This document shows positions 1 to 6,223 of a DNA stretch of 9,066 nt, in pieces. The notes beneath the pieces are model-generated. The model searched no databases. It was not told the origin of the DNA and saw only the letters and a list, made by a program, of their open reading frames with translations. Both the position numbers and the translations under genes were made by a program. The DNA comes from CBDUXZ01 sp965371325 [NCBI: uncultured bacterium] (GTDB lineage: Bacteria > JAUYMQ01): contig CBDUXZ010000050.1 in assembly GCA_965371325.1 (NCBI GenBank), positions 1 through 9,066 on the forward strand. The letters are read 5' to 3'. Numbering within the stretch: the first letter of the stretch is position 1; every line of letters starts with the position of its first letter.

Positions 1-1146
1 GGAGGAGGATTCGCACGGGATATCCCCATCGTCCTGCCGGTAGAGCCTGGGCACCCGGGCGGAGATGCCGCAGAGAATTTCGTAGTCGATCGTTTCCGCC
101 CAGGTCGCAAACTCCTCCGCGCTGATGCGGGCGTCGCCCTGGCCGCCGATCAGAACGGCCTCCTCTCCCACCTCGAGATCGGCCATTCCGGTGGCGTCGA
201 CCAGCGTGAGATCCATGCAGACCCGGCCGACAATCGGCAACCTCCGGCCCCGGATCAGCACTTCCCCCCGGTTCGAGAGCAGGCGCGGCACCCCGTCCGC
301 GTAGCCGACGGGCAGCGTCGCGATGATGCTCTCCCGCTCGGTGACAAACGTGCGACCGTAACTGATCGACGTGCCCGCGGGCACCCGTTTCACGAAAACC
401 GTCTCCGTCACGAAGCGCATCACCGGCCGAAGGAGGATCTCCGGATCAAAGTCGGGCGCCGGCCGCACGCCGTAGAGCATGATCCCCGGACGCACCATCT
501 CCGCCTCGCCCCGGAGCCGGCGCACCGTCGCGGCGGAATTGGCGAAGTGACGAATGCCCACGGGCCGGCCCGCCTCTTCCATCACCGTGGCGGCCTGGCC
601 GAAACGGGCGACCTGCTCCCGCGCGTAGGCGAGATCGGCAATATCGGCATCGGCGAGATGGGTCAGGAGCCCCTCGATCTCGACACGCGAAAAGCGTTTC
701 AGTTCCGCAACGAAGCCGCCCAGATCGGCGTGTGGAACACCGACCCGGCCCATCCCCGTGTCGATCTTCAGGTGCGCGCGGGCCCGATCGTTCCGGTCAC
801 CGGCCGCCGTCTCGAGATCCCGCAGCTGCTCCAGGGTGTAAACCACGGGGGTAAGATCGTGGGCGAGGCAGGCTTCCGCCTGTCCCGGAAACAGGCCGTT
901 CAGGACCAGAATTCGCGCCGACACGCCCGCTTCCCGAAGCGCAATCCCCTCCTCGACAAGCGCGATCCCCAGCCAGCGCGCCCCCACACGCTCCAGCGCC
1001 CGGGCACAGGGCACGGCGCCGTGGCCATAGGCATTCGCCTTCACCACGGCGAGCAGTTCCCGCTCCCCGGACGCGCCGAGGAGGGCCTTGAAGTTGGCGA
1101 CAAGGGCGTCCAGGTCTATTTCGGCGCGCGTGGGTCTTGGCTGCAT
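1..1146 (-). CDS. alr: Alanine racemase, partial (C-terminal end beyond left edge)
   Basis: PLP-dependent racemase interconverting L- and D-alanine in the cytoplasm, supplying D-Ala for peptidoglycan. The minus frame is open from 1146 to base 1 (382 codons) with no stop, so only the last few residues and the stop should lie outside, given a usual family length near 370-390. Visible signatures are the start PRPTRAEIDLDALVANF, the PLP-lysine motif AVVKANAYGHG (Lys36), HLKIDTGMGRVG (Lys127, the usually carbamylated lysine), VRPGIMLYG (Arg219, facing the PLP pyridine nitrogen) and SISYGRTF (catalytic Tyr263). All key residues are present, so it should be active. Start choice: ATG at 1146 matches the family N-terminus and has a weak GGCGGGA upstream. 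An in-frame ATG at 1194, just after a stop codon, would add 16 residues without family support. It diverges from the thi cluster and is probably functionally unrelated. Confidence 0.96.
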   Translation of the reverse strand, partial: MQPRPTRAEIDLDALVANFKALLGASGERELLAVVKANAYGHGAVPCARALERVGARWLGIALVEEGIALREAGVSARILVLNGLFPGQAEACLAHDLTPVVYTLEQLRDLETAAGDRNDRARAHLKIDTGMGRVGVPHADLGGFVAELKRFSRVEIEGLLTHLADADIADLAYAREQVARFGQAATVMEEAGRPVGIRHFANSAATVRRLRGEAEMVRPGIMLYGVRPAPDFDPEILLRPVMRFVTETVFVKRVPAGTSISYGRTFVTERESIIATLPVGYADGVPRLLSNRGEVLIRGRRLPIVGRVCMDLTLVDATGMADLEVGEEAVLIGGQGDARISAEEFATWAETIDYEILCGISARVPRLYRQDDGDIPCESSS

Positions 1147-1318
1147 GGGCTTATCCCGCCGGGGGCCCGCTCGCGAAGCAGTCCCCCGGTTCATCGGTTA
1201 TGCGCGGGGGCGCCGCGATGACAGGCGCTCTCTCGCCGCGCCGCTCCCCCCCTGCGCTCCCATGGGTAACACCCGGTCTTCCGACTGTAAAGCCGCGACA
1301 ATCCCACGGAAAATGGCC

Positions 1319-1346
1319 CGACGCGTCTTGACAGTCCGGCGCGTCG
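1319..1346. promoter_or_regulatory. Dyad symmetry around the -35 box, candidate operator
   Basis: Perfect 7-base arms CGACGCG (1319-1325) and CGCGTCG (1340-1346) flank a 14-base centre that contains TTGACA. The arm centres are 21 bp apart, about two helical turns, which suits a dimeric DNA-binding protein. The hexamer CGCGTC also recurs as a direct repeat (1322-1327 and 1340-1345). No regulator is encoded in the window. GC-rich DNA makes such dyads more likely by chance, so operator function is inference. Confidence 0.3.
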
Positions 1347-1357
1347 AAACGTAACTT
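1328..1357 (+). promoter_or_regulatory. Candidate sigma70-type promoter for the thi cluster
   Basis: A perfect -35 hexamer TTGACA (1328-1333) is followed after 18 bases by TAACTT (1352-1357), which keeps the TAnnnT core of a -10 box. Transcription would begin near 1364, giving a leader of about 40 bases before thiS. The -10 is only 3/6 to consensus. The rest of the 1147-1402 intergenic region contains no gene. I searched it for the conserved TPP-riboswitch core (a CTGAGA-like segment and the later ACCTGAT-like segment) and found none. Confidence 0.45.
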
Positions 1358-1392
1358 GTAAGGTCGAACGTCCCGGATTTCTCCTGCGCATC

Positions 1393-1396
1393 GAGG
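1393..1396 (+). promoter_or_regulatory. Ribosome binding site deciding the thiS start
   Basis: GAGG at 1393-1396 directly abuts the first ATG (1397), leaving no spacer, but lies 6 bases before the second in-frame ATG (1403). The second ATG is therefore the better start. Confidence 0.5.
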
Positions 1397-1402
1397 ATGA
1401 CC

Positions 1403-1648
1403 ATGGCCTCCGGCGACACCGCGGGGCAGCCGGCCTTGAAAATCACCGTCAACGGCGAGACGATGGAGGTTCGGGGGGTGAGGACGGTTGCCGATCTTCT
1501 GAGATCGCTCAAAATGGATCCGGAAGGCGGCGGCCCCCGCGTCGCGGTCGCGGTGAACCTCGAGGTCATCTCCAAAGCGAAGCGGCCGGGGCAAATTCTC
1601 AAGCCGGGCGACCAGGTGGAGATCATTCACGCCGTCGGAGGCGGCTGA
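1403..1648 (+). CDS. thiS: Sulfur carrier protein ThiS
   Basis: Small ubiquitin-like (beta-grasp) sulfur carrier. Its C-terminal glycine is adenylated and converted to a thiocarboxylate that donates sulfur to ThiG for thiazole formation. The product is about 81 residues. The core reads KITVNGETMEV, then VADLLRSLKM, VAVAVNLEVI and KPGDQVEIIHAVGGG at the C-terminus; the terminal Gly-Gly required for activation is present. ThiS proteins are usually about 65-70 residues and begin at the KITVNGE strand, so the first ~11 residues here are extra. An in-frame TTG at 1436 would give exactly the canonical start with a loosely placed GGGG upstream and is a real alternative; ATG at 1397 is a third. It is followed by thiG, its partner. 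The adenylyltransferase ThiF and sulfur-transfer genes are not in the window. Confidence 0.9.
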   Translation: MASGDTAGQPALKITVNGETMEVRGVRTVADLLRSLKMDPEGGGPRVAVAVNLEVISKAKRPGQILKPGDQVEIIHAVGGG

Positions 1649-1741
1649 ACGGAACGTTATCCGCGCCCCGGCCTTATCTCTTGCGCATGATTTATTAAGG
1701 ATCGGCAGAAAAGTCCTGAAACTTCACCCCCCGGGAGGAAC

Positions 1742-2518
1742 ATGAGCGAGCCGCTCAAGCTGGGTAAACACACGTTCCAATCACGGCTGATCGTGGGGAC
1801 GGGCAAGTATCCTTCCCTCGACGTGCAGCGTGAGGCGATCGCGGCCTCCGGCGCGGATCTCGTCACGGTGGCCATCCGCCGGGTCGATCTGAAAGCGCGG
1901 GGTGAGGGGAGCTTCATTTCAAGCCTCGATCTCTCAAGGATAAAGCTGCTCCCCAACACGGCGGGCTGTTATACGGTTGACGAAGCTGTGACCACGGCGC
2001 GCCTGGCGCGGGAGCTTCTGGAGACCGATCTCATCAAGCTCGAAGTGATCGGTGATGAGCGGACCCTCTTCCCGGACGGGGAGGCGCTCCTCAGCGCCTC
2101 CGAAATTCTTCTCAAGGAAGGGTTCACCGTTCTCCCCTACACGAACGACGACCCCATCCTGAACCGCAAGCTGGCGGATCTCGGCTGCCCCGCCGTCATG
2201 CCCCTGGGCGCCCCGATCGGTTCGGGGCTGGGTGTGCGTAACCCGACAAATGTCCGGATCATTCTCGAGACGGTGGATGTACCGGTTGTTCTTGACGCGG
2301 GCGTTGGCACGGCTTCCGACGCCGCCATTGCCATGGAACTGGGCTGCGCCGCCGTCCTGATGAACACGGGCATCGCCGGCGCAAAAGATCCGGTCGGCAT
2401 GGCGACCGCCATGAATCACGCCGTCAAGGCCGGACGCATGGCCTTCGAGTCGGGCCGGATTCCGAAAAAGCTGTACGCGACCGCCTCGAGTCCTCTCGAT
2501 CACCGGATCGAGAGCTAA
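1742..2518 (+). CDS. thiG: Thiazole synthase ThiG
   Basis: Condenses 1-deoxy-D-xylulose 5-phosphate, ThiS-thiocarboxylate and 2-iminoacetate into the thiazole phosphate of thiamine. At 258 residues it has the normal length for this TIM-barrel enzyme. Signatures in order are [12 protein letters not shown] (12-23), [14 protein letters not shown] (70-83), LIKLEVIGD with the expected Schiff-base lysine at 99, [42 protein letters not shown] and a late [13 protein letters not shown] segment. All are typical, so it should be functional. A strong GGGAGG (1733-1738) precedes the ATG with a short 3-base spacer. The 93-base gap after thiS shows no convincing terminator or internal promoter, so I treat the two as one operon. 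ThiG needs a source of 2-iminoacetate, and neither ThiH nor ThiO is present nearby; see the cofH-like gene. Confidence 0.97.
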   Translation: MSEPLKLGKHTFQSRLIVGTGKYPSLDVQREAIAASGADLVTVAIRRVDLKARGEGSFISSLDLSRIKLLPNTAGCYTVDEAVTTARLARELLETDLIKLEVIGDERTLFPDGEALLSASEILLKEGFTVLPYTNDDPILNRKLADLGCPAVMPLGAPIGSGLGVRNPTNVRIILETVDVPVVLDAGVGTASDAAIAMELGCAAVLMNTGIAGAKDPVGMATAMNHAVKAGRMAFESGRIPKKLYATASSPLDHRIES

Positions 2519-2526
2519 CCCCGGAG

Positions 2527-3165
2527 ATGAGCGGCGTTTATCTCATCACGGATCGCCGCCGGAGCCGGGGGCGGACGGTCGAGGAGGTCGTTCGGGCCGC
2601 GGTGGCGGGAGGCGTCAGGTGGATCCAGATCCGCGAGAAGGATCTTCCCACACGCACCCTCACCGCGCTGGTCCGGAACGCTCTTGCGCGCGCGGGACCA
2701 GCACGGGTTTTCGTGAACGATCGGGTGGATGTGGCGCTTGCCACGGGATGCCACGGCGTTCACCTGGGTGCTTCGACCCTGCCCGTTGCGGAAGTGAAAC
2801 GCATGGCGCCGTCGCTTAACGTCGGTTACTCGGCCCACGCCCTTGACGAGGCGCTGGCGGCCGAAGGGGACGGCGCCGGCTACGTGACCTTCAGCCCGAT
2901 CTACCCGACGCGCTCGAAGGGCGCCATGACCGGTGCGCCCCAGGGCGTCGGGATGCTCGCAAAGGTTTGCAGCGCGCTGGAGATTCCCGTTTACGCCCTG
3001 GGCGGCATCACGCCTTCACGCGTCGGGGAAGCGCTGGCGGCCGGGGCTGCCGGCGTGGCCGTCGTTTCCGCCATCACGGAGGCGGCGGATGTGGAGAAGG
3101 CCTCCCGCGACCTTGTTGAGCGGTTCAACCTCTTCCAGGCGGAGCGACAGGAGCGGACACCATGA
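2527..3165 (+). CDS. thiE: ThiE/TenI-family protein (thiamine phosphate synthase or thiazole tautomerase)
   Basis: TIM-barrel protein of 212 residues, a normal ThiE length. ThiE joins HMP diphosphate to thiazole phosphate to give thiamine phosphate; the related TenI aromatises the ThiG product. Seen here are VYLITD (4-9), WIQIREKD with Gln34, Arg36 and Lys38, VFVNDRVDVAL with Asn64 and Asp65, GYSAH with Ser102 and His104, YPTRSKG with Lys131 and a phosphate-binding ALGGITP. These match the Bacillus subtilis ThiE diphosphate ligands. One key position differs: where ThiE has GQED with the second Mg2+-binding aspartate (Asp112), this protein reads GAST, giving Thr84 and no glutamine. It may therefore be a TenI-like tautomerase, a Mg-site variant or a degenerate synthase. 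The start lies 8 bases after the thiG stop with GGAG abutting the ATG, suggesting translational coupling. The stop overlaps the next gene. Confidence 0.85.
   Translation: MSGVYLITDRRRSRGRTVEEVVRAAVAGGVRWIQIREKDLPTRTLTALVRNALARAGPARVFVNDRVDVALATGCHGVHLGASTLPVAEVKRMAPSLNVGYSAHALDEALAAEGDGAGYVTFSPIYPTRSKGAMTGAPQGVGMLAKVCSALEIPVYALGGITPSRVGEALAAGAAGVAVVSAITEAADVEKASRDLVERFNLFQAERQERTP
3150..3153 (+). promoter_or_regulatory. Ribosome binding site of the cofH-like gene, inside the thiE end
   Basis: GGAG lies 8 bases before the ATG at 3162, within the last codons of the upstream gene. With the ATGA start/stop overlap (3162-3165) it fixes the start and indicates coupled translation. Confidence 0.6.
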
Positions 3166-4439
3166 ACGGACCCACGCAGGCTGCGCGCCTTCATCACCCG
3201 GACATCCGGGAGGCGCGATTTCTCTCCGTTCTCAATCCCGATGTCGCCCGCATTCTGGGCGACTCCCTCGCGGGCCGCGAGATTTCGGAAGACGATGCCA
3301 CGATCCTTTTCGACGCGGAGGGGGCCGAGCTGGCCGCGGTCCTCGCGGTCGCCGATCATTTCCGCCGCGAGGCGAATGGCGATCTCGTCACCTTCGTGGT
3401 CAACCGCAACATCAATTTCACGAATCGCTGTTTCGTCGGATGCAAGTTCTGCAACTTCAAGGTCCGCAGCGACGGCCCTGACGCCTACTTCCAGGATCTC
3501 GAAGAGGTCGCGGACCGGGCCGACGAGGCCGTGGAGCGCGGCGCGACGGAAGTCTGCATCCAGGCCGGCCTTAACAAGGACCTGCCCGGCAGCCATTACG
3601 AAGCCGTTCTCCGCGCCATCAAGGCCCGCCATCCAGATCTCCACATCCATTCGTATTCGCCCATGGAAATTCACTACGGCGCGAAGCGCACGGGACGGAC
3701 CGTTCGCGAGCAGCTCCAGGCGCTCCGGGAAGCCGGCCTCGACACCATTCCGGGAACGGCCGCGGAGATTCTCGTTGACCACGTGCGAAAGCGCATGTCG
3801 CCCTACAAGCTGACCGTTTCGGACTGGGTGGATGTCATCACCACGGCGCACAATCTCGGCATCCCCACCACCTCGACGATCATGTTCGGCCATATCGAAG
3901 AGCGGCGCGACTGGTCGCGCCATCTTTCCGTGCTCCGGAACATCCAGCGCAAGACGGGCGGCTTTACCGAGTTCGTCCCCCTGGCCTTCGTGCACACCCT
4001 GACGCCGCTTTATCTCGCCGGCGGCTGCCGACCGGGGCCAACGAAGGAGGAGAAGCTCAAGATGTACGCGGTGAGCCGGATCTTCCTCAGGGGATGGATC
4101 GACAACATCCAGGTCTCCTGGCCCAAGCTGGGGCCGGCCATGGCACAGATGTGCCTCGACGCGGGTGCCAACGATTTCGGCGGCACGCTCATGGAGGAGT
4201 CGATCTCGAGGATGGCCGGCGCCGTGCACGGAGAGTACGTCAGCCCGGACGCCTTCAAGCAGATGACCCATATGATGGGACGCACGCCTGCACAGCGCAG
4301 CACCCTGTACAGGATCCTTCGGTTCTTCCCGCGGCCGGGCCACCCCGCGGTGGAGCCGGACGCGCTTAAAATTCCCTCGACAGCCGGCGCGCCGGCCATC
4401 GAAGAGAGCACCATGCTCGCCGAGAACGCCTGCGCATAG
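3162..4439 (+). CDS. cofH: CofH-family radical SAM enzyme (FO synthase subunit 2-like) in the ThiH position
   Basis: Radical SAM protein of 425 residues. The CX3CX2C cluster motif is NRCFVGCKFCNF (Cys90, Cys94, Cys97). The downstream signature is that of CofH and the C-terminal half of FbiC: HSYSPMEIHYG (163-173), AGLDTIPGTAAEIL (191-204), TTAHNLGIPTTSTIMFGHIE (227-246), TGGFTEFVPLAFVH (265-278), GANDFGGTLMEESISRMAGA (335-354). CofH couples tyrosine to 5-amino-6-ribitylaminouracil to form the F420 precursor FO, releasing 2-iminoacetate. It is not ThiH by motif. The residue after the third cysteine is Asn where most CofH have Ala. No cofG or other F420 gene is in the window. It overlaps thiE by 4 bases, in the place where thiH often stands in thi operons. 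That position suggests, but does not prove, a role in supplying ThiG. The family is certain; the role in this operon is open. Confidence 0.9.
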   Translation: MNGPTQAARLHHPDIREARFLSVLNPDVARILGDSLAGREISEDDATILFDAEGAELAAVLAVADHFRREANGDLVTFVVNRNINFTNRCFVGCKFCNFKVRSDGPDAYFQDLEEVADRADEAVERGATEVCIQAGLNKDLPGSHYEAVLRAIKARHPDLHIHSYSPMEIHYGAKRTGRTVREQLQALREAGLDTIPGTAAEILVDHVRKRMSPYKLTVSDWVDVITTAHNLGIPTTSTIMFGHIEERRDWSRHLSVLRNIQRKTGGFTEFVPLAFVHTLTPLYLAGGCRPGPTKEEKLKMYAVSRIFLRGWIDNIQVSWPKLGPAMAQMCLDAGANDFGGTLMEESISRMAGAVHGEYVSPDAFKQMTHMMGRTPAQRSTLYRILRFFPRPGHPAVEPDALKIPSTAGAPAIEESTMLAENACA

Positions 4440-4521
4440 ACCTCACCCCCGGGAGAATGCAGACAGGACGACCGCCCGGCGTCTCAGCGATTTTCGCACC
4501 AGGCATACCCTTCACGGAGGA

Positions 4522-6177
4522 ATGATGATCGGACAAGGTGGGCAACTCATCGCACGGCAGCTGAAGAAGGAGGGCGTGGACACCATTTTCACGCTCTGCG
4601 GCGGGCACGTGTTCGCGATTTACGATGGATGCATCGACGAAGGCATCCGGGTCATCGACGTTCGCCACGAGCAGGCGGCTGCCCATGCAGCGGACGCCTG
4701 GGGACGAATCACGGGAACTCCCGGCGTGGCGGTCGTTACCGCAGGCCCCGGCGTGACAGACGCGGTGACGGGCGTAGCCAACGCCTGGCGGGCATCCTCT
4801 CCGATGATCTGCATCGGCGGCCAGGGCCCCTTCTCGATGTTCAAGAAGGGAGCGCTCCAGGAGATGGATCACGTCGCGCTCATGGCTCCGATTACGAAGT
4901 GGTCGGACAGGTGCTTCGAGACGAGGCGCCTTCCGGAGTATGTGGCGATGGCGTTTCGCCATGCGGTCTCCGGAAGGCCGGGACCGGCCTTCCTCGAGAT
5001 TCCGCTCGACGTGATGATCAACGCCATGGACATCAATGAGGTCGAGTTCCCGACGCACTCCTACAGCCGGGCCAAGTCGTATGGAGATCCGGAGTACGTG
5101 GAACTTGCAGTAAAGGTTCTTCAGACCGCACAGAAGCCTGTGGTGATGGCGGGCTCATCCGTCTGGCTCTCCCGTGCCCAGGACGTGCTGAGGCGTTTCA
5201 TCGAGGAGGCGGACATCCCCGTCTACCTAAACGGCATGGGGCGGGGCTGCATGCCTCCGGATCATCCGAATTTCTTCCGCCACACACGCGGCTTCGCGCT
5301 CGATCAGTGCGACGTGGCCGTCGTTCTGGGCACGCCCCTCGACTTCAGGCTCGGCTACGGAAAGTCGATTCCGGAAAGCGCGAAGATCATCCAGATCGAC
5401 ATCGACCCGCTGGATATCGGCGTGAACCGAGGAGCGGACGTCGGAATCTCAGGCCACGTGGGCGCGATCCTCGATCAGATCGTGAAGGCCCTGCCCGAGA
5501 TCGCCGGGCCGCGAGATGAGCGGCTGCACACGGAGTGGATCGAGGAGCTCCGGAACATGGAGAACAAATCGCTCGAGCGTCTCGCGCCGCAGCTCATCTC
5601 CGATCTGAAACCCATCCATCCGAACCGCTTCAGCGCGGAGCTCAAGAAATTCGTCGACAGGAACACCATCGTCGTCGGGGACGGCGGCGACATCGTGGCC
5701 ATCGCCTCGAAGGTGCTGGACGTAGACCTTCCTGGAAACTGGATGGATCCGGGGCCCCTGGGGTGCCTGGGCGTGGGGATGCCCTTCGCCATCGCGGCGA
5801 AGCTCGCGCGCCCTGAAAAGCGCGTCATGGTGCTGTTCGGGGACGGCTCCTTCGGCCTCACCGGCTTCGAGTTCGACACAGCCATCCGTTTCAAGCTCCC
5901 CATCATCGCTATCGTGGGCAACGACTCAGCCTGGGGCCAGATGCGAAAGCCCCAGCTAGCGACCTACGGTGAAGAGCGGGCCATCGCCACGGCCCTCGCC
6001 CCCACGCGCTACGACAAGGTCGTGGAGGCCCTCGGCGGCCACGGAGAGCTGGTCACCGATCCGGAAGAGATAGTCCCCGCGCTCGAGCGCGCGGAAGCAT
6101 CGGGCAAACCGGCCTGCGTGAATGTCATGATCCATCCCAATCCGCAGGATCTCATGAGAAACCCTCCGAAGTACTGA
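4522..6177 (+). CDS. Thiamine-diphosphate-dependent enzyme, acetolactate synthase / 2-hydroxyacyl-CoA lyase superfamily
   Basis: Cytoplasmic ThDP enzyme of 551 residues with the three expected domains. The N-terminal pyrimidine-binding domain carries the activating glutamate in DVRHEQAAAHAADAWGR (Glu50) and VVTAGPGVTDAVTG. The central domain carries VLGTPLDFRLGYG (268-280), where acetolactate synthases have a RFDDR-type segment; this version is closer to the oxalyl-CoA decarboxylase/2-hydroxyacyl-CoA lyase side. The C-terminal domain has the diphosphate and metal motif GDGSFGLTGFEFD (440 onward) ending in VGNDSAWGQ (Asn467). No acetolactate synthase small subunit follows. The substrate cannot be fixed from sequence. 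GGAGG at 4516-4520 sits 1 base before ATG 4522 and 4 bases before ATG 4525, so the second Met may be the real start. It lies 82 bases after the cofH-like gene with no clear terminator, so it is likely co-transcribed with genes making its cofactor. Confidence 0.88.
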   Translation: MMIGQGGQLIARQLKKEGVDTIFTLCGGHVFAIYDGCIDEGIRVIDVRHEQAAAHAADAWGRITGTPGVAVVTAGPGVTDAVTGVANAWRASSPMICIGGQGPFSMFKKGALQEMDHVALMAPITKWSDRCFETRRLPEYVAMAFRHAVSGRPGPAFLEIPLDVMINAMDINEVEFPTHSYSRAKSYGDPEYVELAVKVLQTAQKPVVMAGSSVWLSRAQDVLRRFIEEADIPVYLNGMGRGCMPPDHPNFFRHTRGFALDQCDVAVVLGTPLDFRLGYGKSIPESAKIIQIDIDPLDIGVNRGADVGISGHVGAILDQIVKALPEIAGPRDERLHTEWIEELRNMENKSLERLAPQLISDLKPIHPNRFSAELKKFVDRNTIVVGDGGDIVAIASKVLDVDLPGNWMDPGPLGCLGVGMPFAIAAKLARPEKRVMVLFGDGSFGLTGFEFDTAIRFKLPIIAIVGNDSAWGQMRKPQLATYGEERAIATALAPTRYDKVVEALGGHGELVTDPEEIVPALERAEASGKPACVNVMIHPNPQDLMRNPPKY

Positions 6178-6223
6178 GAGGCGCTGAAGACCCGGCAACC
6201 CCCCCATCGAGGTTTCGGAAGCA

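Noticed and set aside
547-1221. Long plus-strand open frame of 224 codons
   Set aside because: It lies antisense to the well-supported alanine racemase gene and has no recognisable family motif; it follows from GC-rich codon bias.
1681-1704. Internal promoter in the thiS-thiG gap (TTGCGC with a downstream AT-rich stretch)
   Set aside because: No -10-like hexamer lies at a workable distance, and the AT-rich bases are too close to the -35-like word.
2991-4343. 450-codon minus-strand frame
   Set aside because: It is a shadow of the thiE and cofH-like genes, which carry clear family motifs on the plus strand.
3162-4439. Calling the radical SAM gene thiH from its position
   Set aside because: The motifs (SPMEI, DTIPGTAAEIL, GFTEFVPL, GANDFGGTLMEE) are those of CofH, not ThiH; only the genomic position is ThiH-like.
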